A stretch of 64,000 nt of DNA from an uncultured Mailhella sp. (GTDB lineage Bacteria; Desulfobacterota; Desulfovibrionia; Desulfovibrionales; Desulfovibrionaceae): the NCBI GenBank assembly GCA_910578585.1, contig CAJTRG010000008.1, forward strand, positions 38,411 to 102,410, read 5' to 3'. Position 1 is the first letter of the stretch. The number at the start of each line of letters is the position of its first letter. Below are positions 51,880 to 59,529 of this stretch, in pieces. The translations under genes were made by a program, and so were the position numbers. The notes under the pieces were generated by a model. It saw nothing but the letters and a program-made list of their open reading frames with translations. It searched no databases and had not been told where the DNA came from.

Positions 51880-54198
51880 ATGGCAGAACAAAATCTCCAG
51901 AATAATGAGCAAAAGCAAGACGTTTCTGTTGCAGCTCCTGAAAAGATTTCTGATGCAAAGAGCACAGATAATTCTTCTGTTGTGATTATCGGCAAGCCCT
52001 CTGTAAAAGAGCAGGAAGTTTCAAATGTTATTGTTCCTGTGGAAGAAATTGTTGCGGCTGCATTAAAATTTAATCCTCAAGTTGATACAAAACTTATTGA
52101 AAAAGCCTATGATTTCGCCTCAGTAGCGCACGCTGGGCAGCTGCGTATGTCCGGTGAACCGTATTTTATGCACCCTGCAAGCGTGGCAAAAAATATTGCT
52201 GAAATGGGCTTTGATGAACATACCATTGCCGCCGGGCTTTTGCACGATACGGTTGAAGATACCAGTGCCTCCATTGATGAACTGGAAGATGAATTTGGTG
52301 AACAGGTTGCGGATATTGTTGACGGTGTGACAAAAATCAACATGATGACCTTCGACACCAAGGAAGAAGCTCAGGCGGAAAATATTCGTAAAATGATTTT
52401 GGCCATGAGCCATGATATTCGCGTGCCCATTGTCAAACTTGCGGACAGAACACACAATATGCGCACGCTGCAGTTTCAAAAGCCCCATAAGAAAATTTCC
52501 ATTTCACAAGAGACCATGGATATTTATGCGCCTCTTGCCAACCGTTTGGGTCTGCATAAAATTAAACAGGAGCTGGAAGATTTAAGTTTCCGCTATCTGC
52601 AGCCTGACCAATATGCCCATATTGCCAATTGGCTTGAAACAAATCAGGTTGTTGAACGCCAGATTATCAATAAAGTTATTACCAAGCTTGAAGAAATCAT
52701 GCGCGAAAACAAAATTGAAGGCCGTGTTTTCGGGCGTATCAAGCAGGTTTACAGTATCTATTTGAAAATGAAAGCACAGGGCACGCCTCTTGATGAAATG
52801 CATGATATTATTGCCTTCCGTGTGATTGTGAAGGAACTTCGGGATTGTTATGCTGTGCTTGGTTTGGTGCATGCTTTGTGGCGTCCTGTGGCCGGTCGTT
52901 TCAAAGATTATATTTCTCTGCCAAAAGCAAACGGTTATCAAAGCTTGCACAGTACAGTGATTGGGCCTGAGGGCGAACGTATTGAAATCCAAATTCGTAC
53001 AGAAGAAATGAACGATTTTGCGGAACATGGGGTTGCTTCTCACTGGCTGTACAAGGAAAATAATAAAAATCATGCAATCAAAGCCGGGGATATGCCTCAG
53101 CTGCAATGGATTCGTGATATTTTAGAGCGTCAGCGCGATGAGGCGGATTCTCGTGAATTTATGAGCACGCTGCGCCTTGACCTTTTCAGCAATGAAATTT
53201 ACGTCTTTACGCCGAAAGGCCTCGTCAAACAATTGCCTGACGGGGCAACGCCGCTGGACTTTGCCTTCCTTGTCCATACGGACGTGGGGTTTCATTGTGT
53301 GGGCGCAAAAATCAATGGCAAGCTTGTGCCTCTATCCACGCAATTAAAGAGCGGCGATACCGTTGAAATTATTACGGATAAAAACCGTTATCCGAGCCGC
53401 GACTGGCTTAAGCTGGTTAAAACATCCAAAGCCCGGTCAAAAATCCAAAACTATTTGCGTACAGAAGAACGTGGCAAAGCTATTGCGCTTGGCCGTGATA
53501 TGCTGGAAAAAGAAGGTCGTAAAATGGGAATTAACGTTATTCGGGCGGTCAAAGACGGCACCTTGAGTGAGTTAATTTCTGAATTTTCCTCTTCCAGTAT
53601 TGATGATTTATTTGCAAATGTTGGTTATGCGAAGTTTACGCCAAAGAAAATTTTGACAAAACTGCAGGCTTTGATCGACCCGAAAACCGTTGAGCCTCTT
53701 CCTCTGGAAGCGCCGACAAAAGCTTCTACTGCTGATAATAAAGACCATACGGGCGGTATTGTTGTCAAAGGCATTGATGATACGCTGGTGCACTTTGCAA
53801 AATGCTGCAAGCCTGTTCCCGGTGACCAGGTTATTGGTTTTATCAGCCGCGGCCGCGGGGTTATTGTTCATTTATCCAATTGTCCGCATTTATTGGATTT
53901 GGAATCTGAACGCTTGATTTCCGTAACATGGCAAAATGAAGAGCCAAGACCATTTCCTGCTACGATTAAAGTCACTGCGAAAAATGAAAAGGGTATGTTG
54001 GCTGCCATTGCCACAGAAATCGTCAACTTTGACGTCAACATCCAGGGCCTGATTTTGACAACTACTCTTGATAACAAGGCAGAAGTTGATTTTACCGTTG
54101 AAGTGACAGACGCTGTGCATTTGTATCAGCTCATGGATAAAATCAGAAAACTGCCTAATATTTATGAAGTTGTCCGCGGCGTGGGCGATTATGCTTAA
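51880..54198 (+). CDS. Bifunctional (p)ppGpp synthetase/hydrolase (RelA/SpoT family)
   Basis: The 772-residue protein has an N-terminal hydrolase HD domain (AHAGQLRMSGEPYFMHP, then His122-Asp123 with Glu126-Asp127 in LLHDTVEDT), the synthetase domain (GRIKQVYSIYLKMKAQG, DEMHDIIAFRVI, YQSLHSTV), then TGS (VFTPKGLVKQLPDGATPLDFA) and a C-terminal ACT domain. Both catalytic halves look intact, so it likely makes and breaks (p)ppGpp. The first ~50 residues (QNNEQKQDVSVAAPEKISDA) are a low-complexity extension not typical of Rel. RBS GAAAAGGATAGC precedes the ATG. Confidence 0.92.
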   Translation: MAEQNLQNNEQKQDVSVAAPEKISDAKSTDNSSVVIIGKPSVKEQEVSNVIVPVEEIVAAALKFNPQVDTKLIEKAYDFASVAHAGQLRMSGEPYFMHPASVAKNIAEMGFDEHTIAAGLLHDTVEDTSASIDELEDEFGEQVADIVDGVTKINMMTFDTKEEAQAENIRKMILAMSHDIRVPIVKLADRTHNMRTLQFQKPHKKISISQETMDIYAPLANRLGLHKIKQELEDLSFRYLQPDQYAHIANWLETNQVVERQIINKVITKLEEIMRENKIEGRVFGRIKQVYSIYLKMKAQGTPLDEMHDIIAFRVIVKELRDCYAVLGLVHALWRPVAGRFKDYISLPKANGYQSLHSTVIGPEGERIEIQIRTEEMNDFAEHGVASHWLYKENNKNHAIKAGDMPQLQWIRDILERQRDEADSREFMSTLRLDLFSNEIYVFTPKGLVKQLPDGATPLDFAFLVHTDVGFHCVGAKINGKLVPLSTQLKSGDTVEIITDKNRYPSRDWLKLVKTSKARSKIQNYLRTEERGKAIALGRDMLEKEGRKMGINVIRAVKDGTLSELISEFSSSSIDDLFANVGYAKFTPKKILTKLQALIDPKTVEPLPLEAPTKASTADNKDHTGGIVVKGIDDTLVHFAKCCKPVPGDQVIGFISRGRGVIVHLSNCPHLLDLESERLISVTWQNEEPRPFPATIKVTAKNEKGMLAAIATEIVNFDVNIQGLILTTTLDNKAEVDFTVEVTDAVHLYQLMDKIRKLPNIYEVVRGVGDYA

Positions 54199-54240
54199 TT
54201 GTTTGCGTTAGGAAAAATACGCGTATTTTCTGGAGGAACT

Positions 54241-54726
54241 ATGATTTTTGACAGATTAGAATGCATTGGCAATTATGGCAGAGGCTTCAAATGGCATGAT
54301 GCTATTTTGCAGTTTATCCGCGAATATCCTACAGCTTTTGATAAGGAAGAAGGCTCCTATCCCCTTTGCCATGGCGCATTTTACAATATTATGTGTGCAG
54401 ATTTGAAAGCCGACAATGCTTATGAATATCACAAAAAATATATTGATGTGCATTGTACTTTGAGCGGTGTGGAAAAAATTGACGGTGCATTTTTTTCCCG
54501 TTTTATAGGCACAGGGAATTTTTCAGAAGAGAAGGATGCTGGCTTTTTCCATGATATGCCTGAAAAGGATTGCACGTTTTATGTGGAAACAGGAAATTGT
54601 GTGGTGTTCTTTCCGTATGAAGCCCATAAAACATTGCTGCTGGATGATAGAGAAGGTGACAGCCCTAAAAAAGTTAAAAAGGCAATCTTAAAAATTCCAG
54701 TCGAGCTTTGGGAAAAAAATAAGTAG
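54241..54726 (+). CDS. YhcH/YjgK/YiaL family (DUF386) protein
   Basis: The protein is 161 residues from the ATG at 54241, which has GGAGGAAC 4 nt upstream; the frame also opens at 54199, immediately after rel. The cupin-like DUF386 motifs are present: DLKADNAYEYHKKYIDVHCTLSG (metal-binding His pair and Asp) and FFPYEAHKTLLL. Members act on sialic acid- or galactoside-related sugars in some bacteria; function here is open. The hairpin element copy 4 begins 6 nt after the stop. Confidence 0.8.
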   Translation: MIFDRLECIGNYGRGFKWHDAILQFIREYPTAFDKEEGSYPLCHGAFYNIMCADLKADNAYEYHKKYIDVHCTLSGVEKIDGAFFSRFIGTGNFSEEKDAGFFHDMPEKDCTFYVETGNCVVFFPYEAHKTLLLDDREGDSPKKVKKAILKIPVELWEKNK

Positions 54727-54731
54727 GAATC

Positions 54732-54931
54732 GCTCTGTTCTAGTATCAGGTTGATGAACGCGTATCTTTTATAATTTTTTGAACAACGATTTAATCTTTT
54801 TACGTAATTTCTTGTTTTTATGAAATAAAAACAAGCTATGTGGGGGGATGGGGGAAATCATTTCCCCCATAAAAATAAAATGTTATAATTATATCTGATG
54901 TTATAAAATCAACCTAAAAGTAGAAGAAAGC
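54732..54931. repeat. Hairpin-rich MITE-like element, full copy 4
   Basis: The left end GCTCTGTTCTAGTATCAGGT and the right end ATCAACC...AGAAGAAAGC are inverted repeats. Both internal hairpins are present: CTTGTTTTTAT-gaa-ATAAAAACAAG and ATGGGGGAAA-tca-TTTCCCCCAT. This copy is about 27 bp longer than copy 1 in its left part. No clear target duplication is seen. It fills the space between the YhcH gene and selC. Confidence 0.75.
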
Positions 54932-54955
54932 AATAGAAATTAATAAATTTTTGTT

Positions 54956-55049
54956 GGAAATGTTTTGTCACTGGTGTGGCACGCAGTCTTCAAAACTGCA
55001 GTCAGGCAGCAATGTCTGGGGTAGGTTCGATTCCTATACATTTCCGCCA
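54956..55049 (+). tRNA. selC: tRNA-Sec (anticodon TCA)
   Basis: The sequence has the 8-bp acceptor stem of tRNA-Sec, GGAAATGT pairing with ACATTTCC, discriminator G and encoded CCA. The anticodon arm GCAGT-CTTCAAA-ACTGC gives anticodon TCA (54990-54992), and a long extra arm (AGGCAGCAATGTCTGG region) precedes the T arm GGTTCGATTCC. These are the marks of a UGA-decoding selenocysteine tRNA. Its presence implies selA, selB and selD plus selenoproteins elsewhere. It is preceded by the hairpin element and followed by a terminator. selC is a frequent integration site in other bacteria; none is seen here. Confidence 0.95.
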
Positions 55050-55068
55050 CAATGAAAAATTGACCATA

Positions 55069-55105
55069 AAAAAAGACTTCCCCTTCTTTACGAGGAAGTC
55101 TTTTT
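55069..55105. terminator. Bidirectional terminator between selC and the minus-strand cluster
   Basis: AAAAAGACTTCC and GGAAGTCTTTTT form a 12-bp stem around CCTTCTTTACGA. It would end both selC and the convergent gene at 55125. Confidence 0.85.
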
Positions 55106-55124
55106 GTTTATGCGATTGAGTGTT

Positions 55125-55448
55125 TTATCTTGAGAAATTTAAAGATCGTGCATTTGCATAACGCTTACTGACAGAACGCTGTGCCTGAGAGTTTAAAAGG
55201 TTTTGTCTGATTTGCTCTTTCAGTTTTAGCCCTTCTTCGTAAATAATTTGGTGAAACCCTTGGAGGGCAAGCAATTTCATTTTGCAGTCTTCGGAATTAA
55301 TTTCATCCTGATTTACTTGTAATTGTTCAAGAAGAGCAACTCTTTCTTCAAAAAAGGAAATTGCACCGTCAACATCACCTCTTTGCATTGCTTCAAGTTC
55401 GTATTGTGCAATGATAAGCATGCGGTCAAGTAGTGTTAAACTGCTCAT
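55125..55448 (-). CDS. Hypothetical helical protein, FliT-like in style
   Basis: A 107-residue all-helical protein: LDRMLIIAQYELEAMQRGDVDGAISFFEERVALLEQLQ, then KMKLLALQGFHQIIYEEGLKLKEQIRQNLL and a basic tail QRSVSKRYANARSLNFSR. Length, the N-terminal amphipathic helix and the xxExRxxLLExL spacing are like flagellar export chaperones (FliT/FlgN), but no motif proves it. It is the last gene of a minus-strand set with the 55482 gene, 33 nt upstream. Confidence 0.6.
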   Translation of the reverse strand: MSSLTLLDRMLIIAQYELEAMQRGDVDGAISFFEERVALLEQLQVNQDEINSEDCKMKLLALQGFHQIIYEEGLKLKEQIRQNLLNSQAQRSVSKRYANARSLNFSR

Positions 55449-55481
55449 AATACACCTGTCTTTATCAATTATTATGGTATA

Positions 55482-56096
55482 TTATTGAGAAATTACATTC
55501 ACTTCATTATTAAAGAAGAAGCTGAGTGAGGTCAAATATTCATCCCAGTCAGCGCTCAGGGGAGCAAGCTCAAATTCCAAAAGGTCAGCAACCAGAATCC
55601 AGTCTTGATTTTCAAGCGCGTCGTTCATTTCAACGAGAATTTGTGAATATTTTTCTGTAAGGGCAGTATATTCATCAGTCACAGGCGCACTGAAATCTGA
55701 TTGGAAACAAGAAATCATGTTCAAAAAGTTACGAACAACATCAATCATATTAGTGATGGTATTGAAAGCATCAGCATCATCACCGCGGCGCAAAGATTCG
55801 GAAGCATTGGTTGAAGCAAGACGAATAGATTTTGTAACTTTAAACAGTTCAGACACAATTTGAGAAGCCATTTCCACATATTTCATGGAAGTGATTTCAA
55901 CTTTTTGAATTTCGTTGATTTCAATGTCTTCTGCCTGGTGTGGATAAAGTTCCTGGAAAAGTTCATTATTCAAATGAACTTCAGTAATAATTTCTTCAGC
56001 ATCGTTGCAAACTTTATTGGTTGCAGCGATAACTTCTTCAAAGTTGGCAAATTGACTAAGCTCTAATTCGCTTTTTTGTCCATTAATGTAAATCAT
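55482..56096 (-). CDS. Conserved hypothetical protein
   Basis: The protein is 204 residues from the ATG at 56096 (GGAGG 6 nt upstream; a longer reading starts inside that site). It is acidic and helical, with no signal peptide. Heptad-like stretches (IVSELFKVTKSIRLASTNASESL, ITNMIDVVRNFLNMISCF and YSQILVEMNDALENQDWILVADLLEFEL) suggest a helical bundle and perhaps a chaperone or partner for the smaller gene that follows. I do not recognise the family. Confidence 0.65.
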   Translation of the reverse strand: MIYINGQKSELELSQFANFEEVIAATNKVCNDAEEIITEVHLNNELFQELYPHQAEDIEINEIQKVEITSMKYVEMASQIVSELFKVTKSIRLASTNASESLRRGDDADAFNTITNMIDVVRNFLNMISCFQSDFSAPVTDEYTALTEKYSQILVEMNDALENQDWILVADLLEFELAPLSADWDEYLTSLSFFFNNEVNVISQ

Positions 56097-56200
56097 TTTT
56101 CCCTCCAAAGTTTTGAATGCAATTTTTAAATATGACGGAAAATTTTTCCTTTTTCATATTTTGAAAATATATCAGCAAAATTTGTGCCAATATGTGCACT

Positions 56201-57796
56201 TCATTGCTTGGAGCTAAGAAAATGGGAAAATTGCGCAAGTTCCTCTTTGAGGATGTCAAAAAAATGTATGATTTCTTCCATGCTTTGGGCGCTGTCTTGC
56301 AAAAGCTGCTCAAAAAGCAGAGAAAGAGGAATGAAAAATTGGGATTGCTTGAGGAAAATTTTTACCCTTTGAGTTGAGGCAAGAAATTTTTCCTGTGTCT
56401 TTTGTTCAGGAAATTTTGAAAAGAGAACAGCCTGTTCTCGCGCAAGAAGAACAAATGCCTGCAATTTTTCAATTTCCTGACGGGCAGGAAGCAACGTTTT
56501 GGTATCAACATCAAGCTCAGCGTAGGAACTTTTATCGTTATTTTGTATGGTATTCAAAAGATTTTTATAGAAAATTCGCTGGCACTGCATCCATAAAGGC
56601 CGGATATCTTCTTCTGTATGCAGCGGCTTGTAATTGATAAAGCCGTCTTTTTGGAAAAATCCTTCCCAAATGCGGGCTGTAGTTTCTTTAGTAAAATCTA
56701 TTGTTTTGTCGCCAAGGCGATAGCAAAGGGCGGCATAGACGGTTTCAGAAGAAATTTGTTTTTGACAGATATGCTTATTTTGGCAGGCAGCATTAAAATT
56801 GCAGGGGTGGCAGGCAAGATTGGGTTCAAGGCATAATTGTTTATCCCCATAGGGGCCGGTATCCCAAACCTGAGCAGTGGCAAGGTAAATGCCAATAACT
56901 GGAACATGAAGCCCTGTTGCCAAATGGAGCGTTCCTGTATCATTGCTGACAAGAGCCTTTAAATTGCAGAGCATAGCCCCCAGTTCCTGCAAGTTGCTTT
57001 TGCCGCAATAATCATAATAAGGAATATAAGGAGCAATTTTTTGGGAAAATTTTTCCACAAGATGTTGTTCCTGCCTGGTGCCAAGAAGCACAGCCACGTA
57101 TTGTTTTCTCTCCCAAATGAGCTTGGCGAGTTCAGCAAAATTTTCAATATTCCATTGCCGCACAGCATTGCTCGCTCCCAGCTGAAAACCGACAAAACCT
57201 TTACATTCCGGCAGGGTGGCAGAAAAAATTTTCAGCAGTTGTTTGGCCTGCATACAGGATTTCTTGTCTGGCTTCTTTAATTGATATTGTTCTGGTGCAA
57301 GTCCCAGCATGGAGCGAAATTCATCAATTAAATTATAGGGACTGCCTCCGCGAAATTGCGTGACAGCCTGCGTATAGCTTGTCCAGACATTGGTGTTGTA
57401 AATATAGCCAAAATCATTGACGCAAAAGCCAATTTCCTGAATGTTCTTATTTTCCAGACTGAGCAGTTTTGTCAGGAGTCTTGTTTTGACAGTTGGGGTA
57501 AGATTGATAATGCAGTCGGTTTGAAATTCCTGATGATATTTTTTGACCCATTCTTTGATTTCCTGATAACTTTCAACCCAATGGGCAAAATCTCCGATAT
57601 GCAGATTATTTAAATGGCTTGCCCCTGAAAAATCGTAAATATGGTCAAGATATGGAATAAATTTGGTAACGTCTTTAAATTGATTAAGACAAATAAGCGA
57701 AATTTTATGGTCGCCGCTCTTTTTGAGCGCGGAAATAGTGCAGGCTGTCTGTAAAAGGTCGCCAAAGCGTGTCAGGTTAATAATGGTATAATTCAT
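56201..57796 (-). CDS. Family 9 glycosyltransferase (heptosyltransferase-like) with C-terminal extension
   Basis: The 531-residue protein has the N-terminal INLTRFGDLLQTACTISALK (nucleotide-sugar side), the GxxLGASNAVRQWNIENFAELAKLIWERKQYVAVLLG segment and the C-terminal donor motif LVSNDTGTLHLATGLHVPVIGIYLATAQVWDTGPYG, typical of GT9. GT9 enzymes add heptose to LPS; near flagellar genes they can act on flagellin. The last 160 residues are a helical domain not usual in the family. The initiating ATG is weak in context. It precedes the 55482 gene by about 100 nt on the minus strand. Confidence 0.8.
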   Translation of the reverse strand: MNYTIINLTRFGDLLQTACTISALKKSGDHKISLICLNQFKDVTKFIPYLDHIYDFSGASHLNNLHIGDFAHWVESYQEIKEWVKKYHQEFQTDCIINLTPTVKTRLLTKLLSLENKNIQEIGFCVNDFGYIYNTNVWTSYTQAVTQFRGGSPYNLIDEFRSMLGLAPEQYQLKKPDKKSCMQAKQLLKIFSATLPECKGFVGFQLGASNAVRQWNIENFAELAKLIWERKQYVAVLLGTRQEQHLVEKFSQKIAPYIPYYDYCGKSNLQELGAMLCNLKALVSNDTGTLHLATGLHVPVIGIYLATAQVWDTGPYGDKQLCLEPNLACHPCNFNAACQNKHICQKQISSETVYAALCYRLGDKTIDFTKETTARIWEGFFQKDGFINYKPLHTEEDIRPLWMQCQRIFYKNLLNTIQNNDKSSYAELDVDTKTLLPARQEIEKLQAFVLLAREQAVLFSKFPEQKTQEKFLASTQRVKIFLKQSQFFIPLSLLFEQLLQDSAQSMEEIIHFFDILKEELAQFSHFLSSKQ

Positions 57797-57820
57797 ATTC
57801 TTTTCGCGTATCTGTTTTTC

Positions 57821-58060
57821 TTAGCCGGCAGACATAACTTTGCGCACAATAATGGTTTGCTCAGGGTAAAGGGGAACATCGGGCGTCAGGGGAATATTAT
57901 TCCGTATCACCATGGCAGTGTATGGGCGCAGACCCAGAAATTCAATGAGCCGTCTCACATTTTTGGCTTTATGGCGCGGAATAATGCGTTTTTCTTCGCC
58001 TGGCTGCAAGATAACCGTCAGGCTTGGTTCGATAAATTCTTTTTGCTCTTTTTGTTCCAT
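57821..58060 (-). CDS. Small beta-grasp protein (ThiS/MoaD-like)
   Basis: The protein is 79 residues from the ATG at 58060 (GAGGT upstream). The core SLTVILQPGEEKRIIPRHKAKNVRRLIEFLGLRPYTAMVIRNNIPLTPDVPLYPEQTIIVRKVMSAG has the beta-grasp pattern of sulfur-carrier proteins, but ends in S-A-G rather than the GG used for adenylation, so classical thiocarboxylate chemistry is doubtful. Its position next to the GT9 gene links it to that set. Function unknown. Confidence 0.6.
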   Translation of the reverse strand: MEQKEQKEFIEPSLTVILQPGEEKRIIPRHKAKNVRRLIEFLGLRPYTAMVIRNNIPLTPDVPLYPEQTIIVRKVMSAG

Positions 58061-58196
58061 ATTTACCTCAAGATATGCCAAAGGCGTATTCAGTATACTC
58101 ATAGAATGAAGAAAGGCAAAGCTTTTTTGCAGGGTATTGATTTATTTATTTGAATTTATTCACTTTAAATTTATTGATAAATTAAGAGTCAAAGTC

Positions 58197-58225
58197 TTGA
58201 CAATGGACAAAACGTTCTTATTTAT
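58197..58225 (+). promoter_or_regulatory. Putative promoter of cbpA-cbpM-clpB
   Basis: TTGACA at 58197-58202 is followed by AT-rich sequence (TATTTATTTTAATG) about 17 nt downstream, but without a clear -10 match. No clear heat-shock (sigma-32) or CIRCE element was seen. Confidence 0.35.
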
Positions 58226-58293
58226 TTTAATGTAAAAAGAATACGGAAATCACAAAATAAAGATAACTATTCTATGTAATTAGAGGAAAAAGT

Positions 58294-59229
58294 ATGTCTG
58301 TTTCATATAAAGATTACTATAAAATTTTGGAAGTTGACAGAAATGCAACAACAGAAGAAATTGATAAATCATATAAGAAGCTTGCGCGTAAATATCATCC
58401 GGATTTGAATCAGGGTGACAGCAAGGCTGAAGAAAAATTTAAGGAAGTCAACGAAGCCCATGAGGTTTTGAAAGACCCGCAAAAGCGTAAACTTTACGAT
58501 CAGCTTGGTCCAAATTGGAAAGACGGTCAAAATTTCCAGGGAGCTCCTGGATTTGAAAACTTTCAATTCAATTTCCAGGGCGGACAGGGGGGCTTTGGCG
58601 GCGGAGATTTCAGTGACTTCTTTGAAATGCTCTTTGGTCAGCATGGCGGCTTTGGCGGAGCTGGTTTTGGCAATGGCGGTTTTGGCGGCGGCTATCAGCG
58701 TCAGCGCAGAGGTCAGGACGTGGAAGCCAATGTGCAGGTTACCTTGGAAGAAGCCCATAAGGGCGGCGCAAAAAGCTTTACCCTGAATATGCCGGACGGG
58801 CAAAAATCCCTCAATGTCAATATTCCCAAGGGAATAAAGAATGGGGCAAAACTCCGCCTGGCAGGGCAGGGGCGGGCAGGCACGCCTAATGGTGATCTCT
58901 ATCTGACAGTGCACTATGCTGTTCATCCAAAATTCAAAAGTGAGGGCTTTGATATCAGCTGTCAAATGTTTATCAAGCCAACTGAAGCTGTTTTTGGTAC
59001 AAAACTTCGTGTTCCAACCCTTGAAGGCGATGTGGAGCTCAAAATTCCGGCAGGAATAAAGAGCGGCAAGAAACTTCGCTTGAAAGGCAAAGGCATTGGA
59101 GCAAAAGGCGATGAATATGTTGTGATCGATATTGACACGCCAAGTGTAGAGACAATGAGTGAAAAAGAAAAAGCATTATGGGAAGAACTTGCAAATCTAA
59201 CTGCCCAGAATGATACAGAAAGGAAATAA
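58294..59229 (+). CDS. cbpA: DnaJ-family co-chaperone CbpA (curved-DNA-binding type)
   Basis: The 311-residue protein has an N-terminal J domain (DYYKILEVDRNATTEEIDKSYKKLARKYHPDLN with the HPD triad), a Gly/Phe-rich linker (GGQGGFGGGDFSDFFE and GGFGGAGFGNGGFGGGYQRQ, about residues 96-138), and then two DnaJ C-terminal barrels, without the zinc-finger domain of DnaJ. CbpA stimulates DnaK ATPase. It is followed by cbpM 1 nt later and then clpB. Confidence 0.92.
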   Translation: MSVSYKDYYKILEVDRNATTEEIDKSYKKLARKYHPDLNQGDSKAEEKFKEVNEAHEVLKDPQKRKLYDQLGPNWKDGQNFQGAPGFENFQFNFQGGQGGFGGGDFSDFFEMLFGQHGGFGGAGFGNGGFGGGYQRQRRGQDVEANVQVTLEEAHKGGAKSFTLNMPDGQKSLNVNIPKGIKNGAKLRLAGQGRAGTPNGDLYLTVHYAVHPKFKSEGFDISCQMFIKPTEAVFGTKLRVPTLEGDVELKIPAGIKSGKKLRLKGKGIGAKGDEYVVIDIDTPSVETMSEKEKALWEELANLTAQNDTERK

Positions 59230-59230
59230 T

Positions 59231-59512
59231 ATGGGAAAAGTTGATTATACCTTTCTAAGCTTTTTACAGTTTGTGCAAGAAGCAGAAATTGAAGAAAAAA
59301 AATGTCAGGAATATATTGATATTGGCTGGCTGCAACCAATAGAAAAAGAAAATAATCTCTTCAACTCCGATGATATTTTTAAAATTCGTAAAGCGGAACG
59401 GCTTTGCCGGGATTTTGAAATTCCCTGTCACGCAGGAGCAATGATTGTTGATTTACTGGAAAAAATTGACGATTTGGAAAATCAGATCGCGCAATTAAAA
59501 AATATTGAATAA
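59231..59512 (+). CDS. cbpM: CbpA modulator protein CbpM
   Basis: The 93-residue protein has a MerR-like winged HTH-like fold: FLSFLQFVQEAEIEEKKCQEYIDIGWLQPIEKENNLFNSDDIFKIRKAERLCRDFEIPCHAGAMIVDLLEKIDDL ending in a coiled-coil. It has the size and charge of CbpM (about 100 residues), which binds CbpA and curbs its J-domain activity. The start at 59231 follows AGGAAATAAT. Confidence 0.85.
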   Translation: MGKVDYTFLSFLQFVQEAEIEEKKCQEYIDIGWLQPIEKENNLFNSDDIFKIRKAERLCRDFEIPCHAGAMIVDLLEKIDDLENQIAQLKNIE

Positions 59513-59529
59513 TAATCGAGGAAAAATAT

